From Stomoxys calcitrans (taxonomy: Eukaryota; Arthropoda; Insecta; Diptera; Muscidae), in NCBI RefSeq assembly GCF_963082655.1, contig NC_081554.1, forward strand, positions 128,780,962 to 128,844,961: a DNA stretch of 64,000 bases, read 5' to 3'. Each line of letters begins with the position of its first letter. Position 1 is the stretch's first letter. The notes beneath the pieces are model-generated. The model saw only the letters and a list, made by a program, of their open reading frames with translations. It did no database searches and was not told the origin of the DNA. Both the position numbers and the translations under genes were made by a program. Positions 56,316 through 64,000 of this stretch are shown here, piece after piece.

Positions 56316-57840
56316 TGATCCCAAACCTGCCGCAATGCATCTTTGAGTACGTAAGTTATTAATAAACTGTCTTATGGTAGAGTTGATGCCTAGAAACTCC
56401 AACTCCTTCATGATTGACGTTGGTTTTACATTATTAAAAGTACCTTCAATGTCAAGAAATGCTCCCATTGTATATTCCTTGACAGCGAAAGAACCATCTG
56501 TCTAGCCGTCTAGGTCGTGGAGGGCTGTTTCAGTGGATTTGCCTTCACTACATGCATGCTGCTGCCGCGACAGGCGATCTCCAGGGATCTTTACCCTAAG
56601 ATATGTTTCTATCAACCTCTCAAGAGTGGTCAGCATAGAGGATAATAGACCAATAGGACGAAAATCTTTCACCTTTGTGTGGTAGGGTTTTCCTGCTTTC
56701 GGAATGAAAATAAACTTCGTGTTCCTCCTTCCCGCAGGTATAGATGACATTCTGATGGAAGCAGAGTATATCTCCGTAAGCCAGGAAACCAGTCTATCAG
56801 GCACAGCTTCGCCTAAAGGATTTTGGGCTCAGGCGCAATTTCCCTAATAACCTCCGACGAATTCATAGCAGTGACAATCTATTCTGGCGCCGCGTATTCC
56901 GTTGGGGAATTTTCTCGGGAAATGTGTATCAACGACCAGTTCTATTCTTTCCTCGCTAGACATTGTCCACACATTCTCTGACTTCTGAATATACCTCATC
57001 GTAATAGGTCTAGAGGCTAGAATTTTCCTAAGCCTAGAGGGCTCAGATGTATCCTCTACCGAGCTGCAGAATTCTACCCAGCATCTTTTCTGAGCCTTTC
57101 TCAGCTCGCCCTTATATTTTCTTAGCTCAGTCTTATCGATGTCCCAATCGTATGGTGCTCTAGTGGCTTTTGCTTTGTGGAAGAGTTTTCTGCAGCCCTT
57201 CTTTAGACCAACCAGCTCTGGGGTCCAACCCCAAATCCCCCTGCCATCAGGAGGATCTTTGTTGCCGCCAAAGCGGCCTTACAATGTAGAAACCGGACCA
57301 TAGTCAGGTTTCAGAACTTCCACCACTATTGTGTTAGCCTCGTCTTCTGATTCCACCAGGTGTTCATCCTCAGAAGATTCGTTAGATTTTTTCATGATGA
57401 GCTTCCGTACGCATCCAGGGGTAGGTGAGAAAGTTGTGGAACCACTCTTCTTCAGGACACTGGACACTTGCAGTGTGGACAATTCCTCTTTAGATGCTTC
57501 GCTAGCTGCTGCTGTCGAAGTACTTTCTGAGTTCCATGCTTCCCCGATGGGACACACCTTGAGGTGGGTGACCCATCCACACAGGGCTTGTCGGGTTCCG
57601 TTTCGATGCCAACCTCTCCTGTCTCGATTGTACCAGGGGGATTTCAATCTCCTGCAATCCGCCAGACTTTAGCGATATGGTCGATAGTTCCTCAGGAAAG
57701 AGGAACTGTTGGGTCTTTGGCAGCTGTTGGGTCTTTGGAGTCCATCTTAAGCCTACTCCCGGGCTCTAGATCTGCCGCTCCACTGGAAACAGACTCAGAT
57801 CATCAACCGCCTAATGGATACCTCTAACGTAGCTATCCTT
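56316..57840 (-). pseudogene. LINE-1 family copy, RT fingers and upstream region
   Basis: Minus-strand RT N-terminal half: FIFIPKAGKPYHTKVKDFRP, RLSRQQHACSEGKSTETALH (56.5-56.8 kb), and the linker before it (KGCRKLFHKAKATRAPYDWD, 57.1-57.2 kb; WVEFCSSVEDTSEPSRLRK). The region 57279-57647 is a separate frame with a Ser/Glu-rich, low-complexity protein ending near GPVSTL. This probably belongs to ORF1 or the 5' part, with most of the endonuclease deleted at about 57.25-57.28 kb. It is inactive. Confidence 0.83.
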
Positions 57841-57934
57841 TAGTGACTTAAATTTTTCTTCCAAAAATAATGACCTATTACGAGTTACAGGAAAAATTTT
57901 GCGGAGCGAAATAACAAAATGTCCATTCTACTCA

Positions 57935-58868
57935 ACGGTTCAAACACAGCACAGTTGTTGCAAGTTAAAACAAACAATTCTTGCAAAATTTCAGCCAAAT
58001 CGGATAATAATTGAGCCCCCTAGAGGCTCAAGAAGTCTAGATCCCAGGTCTTTTTATATAGCAGTTATATCAGGTTATGGTGTTTTGGTATCACTTCAAA
58101 AAAAGTGCGCTAAGTATGGTTCAAATCGGTCCATGTTTTTATATAGCTGCCATATAAACCGATCTTCCTCTAGAGGGCGCAATTCTCGCCCGATTTGACC
58201 ATTATTTTACACGTAGTGTTTTGGTGTCACTTCCAACAACTGTATAAAATATGATTCAAATCGCTTCATAATCTGGTATAGCTGTCATATAAACCGATCT
58301 TGGATCTTGACTTCTTGAGCCAAAAGAGCGCTCAACTCTAATCCGATTTGAAATTTTGCAAGAGGTGTTCGTTATGATTTCCAATAACAGTGCTAAGTAT
58401 GGCGCAAATCGGTATATAACCTGATATAGCTGCAACATAAACTGATCTGGGATCTTGACTTCTTGAGCCTCTATAGGGCGCAATTCTCATTCGATTTGGC
58501 AGAAATTTTGCACAACGGCTTCTCTCATAGCCTTCAACATACGTGTCTAATATGGTCTAAATCGATCAATAGCTTGATACAGCTCCTATATAAACCTATC
58601 TCTCGATTTTGGATCTTGAGCTCCTACAAGGCGCAATTCTTATCCCAATGAACTGAAATATTACTCAATGACTTCTACAGTGTTTAACATCCAATTATGA
58701 TCCAAATCGGACTATAACTTGCTATAGCTTCAATAGCATGACAGTTCTTATTCAATATTCATTGTTTGCCTAAAAAGAGATACCGCGCATAGGACTCGAC
58801 AAATGCGATTCATGGTGGAGGGTATATAAAATTCGGCCCGGCCGAACTTAGGAGGCTCTTACTTGTTT
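57935..58868 (+). repeat. Helentron-like B element with an inverted first unit
   Basis: The first unit (57940-58085) is in minus orientation (TTTCAGCCAAATCGGATAAT), the rest in plus. It ends with GGCCCGGCCGAACTTAGG and CTCTTACTTGTTTT. The 5' head is missing. Confidence 0.8.
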
Positions 58869-58933
58869 TAATAAAGACAAAACAAGAAAAAATCACTTTT
58901 GTTCAACAAATTTAAATATTTCGTTTTACATTT

Positions 58934-59418
58934 TTATACCCACCACCAAAGGATGGGGTATTTTCATTTTGTCATTCCGTTTGCAACACATCGAAATATC
59001 CATTTCCGATCCAATAAAGTATATATATTCTTGATCAGCGTAAACATCTAAGATGATCTAGCCATGTCTGTCCGTCGGTCCGTCTATCTATTGAAATCAC
59101 GCTACAGTCTTTAAAAATAGAGATATTGAGCTGAATCTTTGCACAGATTCTTTTTTTGTCCATAAGCAGGTTAAGTTCGAAGATGGGCTATATCGGACTA
59201 TATCTTCATATAGCCCCCATACAGACCGATCCACCGGTTAAGGGTCTTAGGCCAATAAAAGCCACATTTTATATACAATTTTGCTGAAATTTGGGACAGT
59301 GAGTTGTTCTAGACCAGTCGATATCCTTCGTCAATTTGGCTTACATCGGTACAGATTTGGATAGAGCTGCCATGTAGACCGATCTCTCTTTTTAAGGTCT
59401 TGGGACCATAAAAGACGC
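58934..59418 (+). repeat. Helentron-like A element, 5' part
   Basis: Head TTATACCCACCACCAAAGG, core, a short GTCY tract and about two units. It is then cut by a LINE-2 fragment near 59418. Confidence 0.88.
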
Positions 59419-59668
59419 ATTTTTGCCGTCCTACCGACTGTTTCGCGTTTGTTGCCCACTCCTTAAATCGGACTGCGTCGACCCCAAAGGCTTCGGGTTA
59501 ACCAAGTGTATCGATGGCAGTTCTCTGGCCTTCACTGCCAAATCGTCCGCCCTTTCATTCCCCATTACTCCATTATGGCATCCAAACGATGCGGATTGTT
59601 CCATCCTCAGAGAAGGCGTTAATCTCCTTCTTACACTGCAAGACTTTTCGTGACCTTACCTTCCTGGT
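59418..59668 (-). pseudogene. LINE-2 family RNase H fragment
   Basis: Matches 26.26-26.52 kb in the same orientation: GCCGTCCTACCGACTGTTTC, GTCGACCCCAAAGGCTTCGG and the region coding the RNase H C-half. It contains stops. Confidence 0.75.
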
Positions 59669-61050
59669 TGTTTTTGGTTTAAACCATTAATTATTGTTTA
59701 AAATCATAAATATAGTTGTAGTTCTTATTTTGTCTCCTGTTGTAAAAAAAGTGTCAAAGTGTCTTTCAGCATTAGATACTCAATTGTTACAGCAAAAAAA
59801 AAATCACTTTTCTTGTTTTTGTCTTACAAACAATTTTTTTCTGGGTGTAGTTTTGTCATTCACTGTGAATTCTCTGGAAACTTTTTAACTTAGCCCCTTT
59901 ACATGTATATGAGAAAATGACTATATTGAAATTCAAGATTACAAAATAGATTGTCCAATAGCCGTTGTCTTAGTTGGATAGGTGAACTCTATTATTTGTC
60001 GTAGAACAATTGAATTTGGCTATAAATAACATTTTGTTGATTTTATCTAACAGTTAATTGCCACATTGAAATGCCATAACGGTGTTGATGTGAGTACCAA
60101 GCGTTCGCTTTTAATTTATGTGATTAGTTTCCCTTCTCGTGTTGTGGCTCTGTTCCTTTTTAATTACAGCCGTGTAAACCCACAATTGTGTTGTGACGTA
60201 TTACTCGTCGTTAATGGGGAGAATGGGTAAAAAAAACCATCAACAACAATATACGGCAACAACCCGCAAATGGGAAGTTGCAAATGGCAATAATTAATAA
60301 TGATTTATAGCTGTCAGAAGTTGTTAATAATTTGCATAGAAATGATATTTGCCATGCCACACATACACACACACACACACACTGAACGAAACTAGCTATT
60401 ATTTTATTCTCAATTTTTTCGATGTATTGCAAAAATGGTCGCTCTATACCCCCTCTCTACCATTTTGGCTGGGATCTGGGTCTCCGGCTACATGGTGTAT
60501 AAATTAAGCCCTGCGCCTGGGTTATTTATCAAAAATGTTAATTTATGTTATTATTAATTCAGTTTGGATTGTTGTTGTTTGAGTGTCTGTAGTTGCTGTT
60601 AGTTTCCATTGAACCCCATTATTATGAAAATTCTAATTTTGTAATGAAGAACACAACATAAAAGAGGAAAAACGACTGCATAATCCCCGTTATTGCATGC
60701 GCTTGTTTGTGTGACACGAAACGCTTGTTTACTGAATCACAGACGAAATTGTTTTGTGCTCAAAACAAATTGAAACTTTGGCTTTTCTATGTGGTTTTGC
60801 AAATAGCTGTAATTAAATGCTTATTATTGTTGTATAATTTAATCCCATTAAGTTAATACGAGTAATTTATGGCCTATCATAGAGGACTGCAATGACATAT
60901 TTTCTGTGCTGTTGCCAATTTTGGTTGTTAAAGAGGTGTAATTTAATTCAGATCGTGGGTAAAGTGTCCCCTCCGTTTGCTTATGATTTGGAGCTATGAG
61001 CAGATCGATGTAAATAAAGCCTGCACCATATTACAGAACAATCATCAACA
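59669..61050. other. Unique AT-rich sequence with an (AC)9 microsatellite
   Basis: An uninterrupted AC dinucleotide run lies at 60365-60382. No gene or window-type repeat is recognised. Confidence 0.55.
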
Positions 61051-61057
61051 ACCTTTT

Positions 61058-62112
61058 TTATACCCACCACCGAAGGATGGGGTTATAATCATTTTGTCAT
61101 TCCGTTTGCAACACATCGAAATATTCATTTCCGACCCTATAAAGTATGTTCTTGATCAGCGTAAAAATCTAAGACGATTTAGACATGTCCGTATGTCGAT
61201 CCGTCTGTCTGTTGAAATCACGGTACAGTCTTTAAAAATAGCTGAAACTTTGCACAAATTCTTCTTTTGTTAAGGTTAAGTTCGAAGATATATCGGAACA
61301 TATCTTGATATAGCCCCCATATAGACCTTTCCGCCGATTTAGGGTCTTAGGCCCATAAAAGCCACATTTATTATCCGATTTTGCTGAAATTTGGGACAGT
61401 GAGTTATGTTAGGCCCTTCGATATCGTTCGTGAATTTGGATCAGATCTGTACAGATTTGGATATAGCTGCCATATAGACCGATCCTCCGATTTAGGGTCA
61501 TAGGCTTATAAAAGCCACATTTATTATCCGCTTTTGCTGAATTTTGGGACAGTGAGTTGTGTTGGGCCCTTAGACATTCTTCGTTAGTTTGGCTCAGATC
61601 GGTCCAGATTTGGATATAGCTGTCATATAGACCGATCCTCATATTTAGGGTCTTAGGCCCATAAAAGCCACATTTATTACCCGATTTTGCTGAAATTTGG
61701 GACAGTGAGTTATGTTAGGCCCTTCGATATCCTTCGTGAATTTGGCCCAGATCGGTCCAGATTTGGATATAGCTGCCATATAGACCGATACTCCGATTTA
61801 GGGTCTTAGGCCCATAAAAGCCACATTTATTTTCCGATTTTGATGAAATTTGAGACAATGAGTTGCGTTAGGCTCTTCGACGTCCTTCGTCAATTTGGCC
61901 CAAATCGGTCCAGGTTTGGATATAGCTGCCTGATGACCGATCTCTTGGTTTTAGGTTTTGTGACCATAATTTGAAATTTCACTTTTTTTTTTTTGGCATG
62001 ACTTCCGAAAACTGCGCTAGTATGATATAATGCAGTCCATAGCCTGATATAGCCGACATATAAGAGGGTATATAAGTTTCGGCCCTGCCGAACTTAGCAC
62101 GCCTTTGCTTGT
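61058..62112 (+). repeat. Helentron-like chimera, A body with B 3' end
   Basis: A head, core, weak GTCY region and five to six A units to about 61975. It then switches to B-type text (TATAAGAGGGTATATAAGTT, GGCCCTGCCGAACTTAGCAC, GCCTTTGCTTGTTATTG). A T-rich run (61983-61996) marks the switch. Confidence 0.85.
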
Positions 62113-62472
62113 TATTGGTAAATTACTCCATTTAGAGACAAAAAGAGTTGCAACCATATGTGTCACTTTTATATACTTTCTGCATTAAAAAATTACAACA
62201 ACAAACACGCTGAAAATTACTCTATTTTCTGCGGCATCTTGTTGTCTATCATTTTAATTGTGAAATTAGTTTAGATTGTATATATATTCTCAGTTATCTG
62301 CACATTTTATGCAAGGTAAGGCATATTCGTCCGTCCGTTCCATCGATAGCCGAAATCATGATAACGTTGGAACGAATGCGACTATTCGCACGAAATTTTT
62401 CATGCATTCTTATTGGTGTATATAGGTCGTTGGCTGTTGTAAATGGAACATTTGTTTCAGTTTGGTTTTACT
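62113..62472. other. Unassigned sequence with a DINE-like scrap
   Basis: A short TCGTCCGTCCGTTCCATCG and text resembling B heads near 62.33-62.46 kb are probably a heavily decayed repeat. Confidence 0.4.
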
Positions 62473-62474
62473 TT

Positions 62475-62882
62475 TTATACCCACCACCATAGGATGGGGG
62501 TATACTAATCTAGTTATTCTGTTTGTAGCGCCTTGAAAAATTCGTCTAAGACCCCATAAAGTATATATATTCATGATCGTCTCTTCATCCTGAGTCGGTC
62601 TAGCCATGTCCTTCCATCCGTCTGTTGAAATCACGATAGCGGTCAAACGAGTAAATATATCCGCTTGAAATTAAGTAAAGATGCTTTTTATGGATGTGGG
62701 TCTTTGGGAGTTGCAATATTGCACAGAGTCTCCTATTAGGATTTTCAGCAAACGTACCAAGATATATCTTCCATATAAGCCAATTTCCCGATTTGACATC
62801 ATGAGCACCTGCAAGCCGCAATTGCTGTCGGATCTGGATGAAACAATGCTCATAGTGCTGTGTTATAACTTCAAACTTCCGC
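62475..62882 (+). repeat. Helentron-like B element, 5' part
   Basis: TTATACCCACCACCATAGG head, ACCCCATAAAGTATATATAT core, weak GTCY, then a degenerate unit. It ends where LINE-2 3' sequence begins at about 62884. Confidence 0.82.
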
Positions 62883-62883
62883 G

Positions 62884-64000
62884 GTAGGTTAAGTTAGCAC
62901 GAGGGTGCGGATAATAATCCGCCCCATGCCACCATGGGCATACACCCAAGTCAGTAGTAGTGGAAACCGGGAAACAAAGGAATACTCCAACGTCTTATCA
63001 TCTTCCCCACATGCCTTACACATGCTATCACTGGCCGCACCGATTTTGCGTAGTTCTATGTGTCCTGCTATGATACCAAAATCTATACTAACTTCTTGCT
63101 TCCTTCCTTTCAGTAATATCATTCCGTGATAGCCCGCATCTCCGCCTGCAGGACCGTTTTATGGTTAGGCAGTCTAAAACAGATCTCATTCGCTGGGTTC
63201 TCAATGTACACACCCAGGCCCACTCTATTTTCTAGATTTGATCCATCAGTGTTACATAATCTTCTAGATGGCAATACTAGGGTTCCGTCAATACAAGACT
63301 GTGCCGTTGGCAGCAGTTTCTCGCACTCGACCTCAAGTGTCATCTCAGGTATCCGATCGGAAACCTTGTCCATTCCTTCCAGATTTCCTATCGTCGCCTT
63401 GATTATACAGCGATGGCATGAACAGCTCATATTCTCAATTCACACTCCCATCGTCTTAAGTCTCATAGCAGCAGTGTCTGTCTATGGGTCGGATATCTAG
63501 AATAGTCTCCAGTGCCCAAGTGGGCGTGGTTCTCATCGTTCCGCCTATGCCAAGACAACATGTTCTCTGAACCTGTTGTATGGTCCTTATGTAGCACTTT
63601 TCTCCATAGCAGTCCACCAAACTACTGAGGCGTAAGTTAGTATTGGTCTAATCACGCTCCTGTAGAGCCTACGGTCCTTCTACATAGGTCCTTCTACATA
63701 GGTCCTTCTACATAGGTCCTTCTACATAGGTCCTTCTACATAGGTCCTTCTACATCTGTGCCCCTTCTCGGTACGCTCCTGAATGTGACATTTCCAATTT
63801 AGTTTCTTGTACAAGATCACACCTTAGTATTTGACCTTGTCAGATATCGATATTGTTCTATTGAGGAAACGTGGTGCGTCATATTGGCCCACCTTCGTCT
63901 TCCTCGTGGACAGGCAGATTTCGGTCTATTCTGGGTTAACATTGAGTTAACTAGGTCTAGCCTAGTCGTGTGCCACCTGCATGACCCTTTCCTCCCATCT
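62884..64000 (-). pseudogene. LINE-2 family copy, 3' end to thumb, runs off the window
   Basis: Minus strand. 3' end near 62.88 kb (GTGCTAACTTAACCTACCG), zinc-knuckle-like segment (SMCKACGEDDKTLEYSF, about 63.0 kb), RNase H (DGSNLENRVGLGVYIENPAN, CFRLPNHKTVLQAEMRAITE, about 63.15-63.25 kb), and thumb region with a 14-bp tandem expansion at 63673-63754. The copy continues past the edge. Several frames, inactive as read. Confidence 0.85.
63673..63754. repeat. 14-bp tandem repeat, about 6 copies
   Basis: GGTCCTTCTACATA repeats 5.9 times inside the LINE-2 thumb region. At 27.1 kb the equivalent spot has one copy (CCCGTCTACATAATGCCC). Fourteen is not a multiple of three, so each added copy shifts the frame. 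Confidence 0.92.

Noticed and set aside
60365..60382. Z-DNA-type regulatory AC run
   Set aside because: Nine AC units are ordinary microsatellite length and nothing around suggests a promoter.

Overview
This window looks like a piece of a large, transposon-packed dipteran genome, most likely a calyptrate or muscid-type fly. The clues are many DINE-1/INE-1-like (Helentron) repeats carrying a (GTCY)n tract and the 'mini-me' core, RNase-H-bearing LINEs, an RTE LINE, tRNA-derived SINEs with LINE-like tails and a Ty3/gypsy element. Species is an inference. I found no convincing host exon, rRNA or functional tRNA. The unique stretches (about 13.25-15.0, 30.2-31.8, 34.5-35.1, 46.0-46.75 and 59.7-61.05 kb) are AT-rich with no recognisable coding signal, as expected for intergenic DNA or a long intron.

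Layout. 0-1.1 kb: LINE-1 family RNase H remnant fused to an internally deleted RTE copy. 1.2-6.7 kb: a decayed Tc1/mariner transposase split by a young, apparently intact gypsy element with matching 307-bp LTRs, a 5-bp target duplication and one 1372-aa Gag-Pol ORF, the only clearly intact coding gene here. 7.1-20.2 kb: Helentron-like repeats, a LINE-1 copy, a mariner scrap, a SINE, a TA-flanked MITE and a second, unrelated Helitron-like tandem repeat element. 20.3-24.0 kb: LINE remnant, then an RTE element with an intact-looking endonuclease but a broken reverse transcriptase. 24.4-28.0 kb: LINE-2 family copies. 28.7-35.7 kb: Helentron-like arrays, a SINE and a tail-to-tail composite. 35.9-43.5 kb: LINE-1, SINE, MITE copy 2, LINE-1/LINE-2 pieces and a complete B-type Helentron. 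43.9-52.7 kb: almost continuous Helentron/Helitron-like DNA with clear nesting. 52.7-57.8 kb: LINE-1 copies, SINE and more repeats. 57.9-64 kb: repeats plus LINE-2 copies running off the window.

How the parts relate. In this annotation 'LINE-1' and 'LINE-2' are local labels for two related non-LTR families (APE-type endonuclease, RT, RNase H, C-terminal zinc-knuckle-like motif); they are not the mammalian L1/L2. The Helentron-like elements (families A, B, C and E) share a start near TTATACCC, a core ending in CTTGATC, a GTCY tract, internal tandem units of about 153 bp, and, in A and B, a 3' palindrome GTTCGGCCCGGCCGAAC followed by TTTTACTTGTTT. None encodes a Rep/helicase here, so all depend on proteins encoded elsewhere. 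The SINE near 31.9 kb carries the same 3' tail as LINE-1, pointing to its likely mobilising partner. Almost all LINE copies lie on the minus strand. The most notable signals are the young gypsy insertion, two apparently identical 232-bp MITEs, the SINE/LINE shared tail, the tail-to-tail Helentron composites and copies that have lost the 3' hairpin. I do not see evidence for a wholly new biochemical system.
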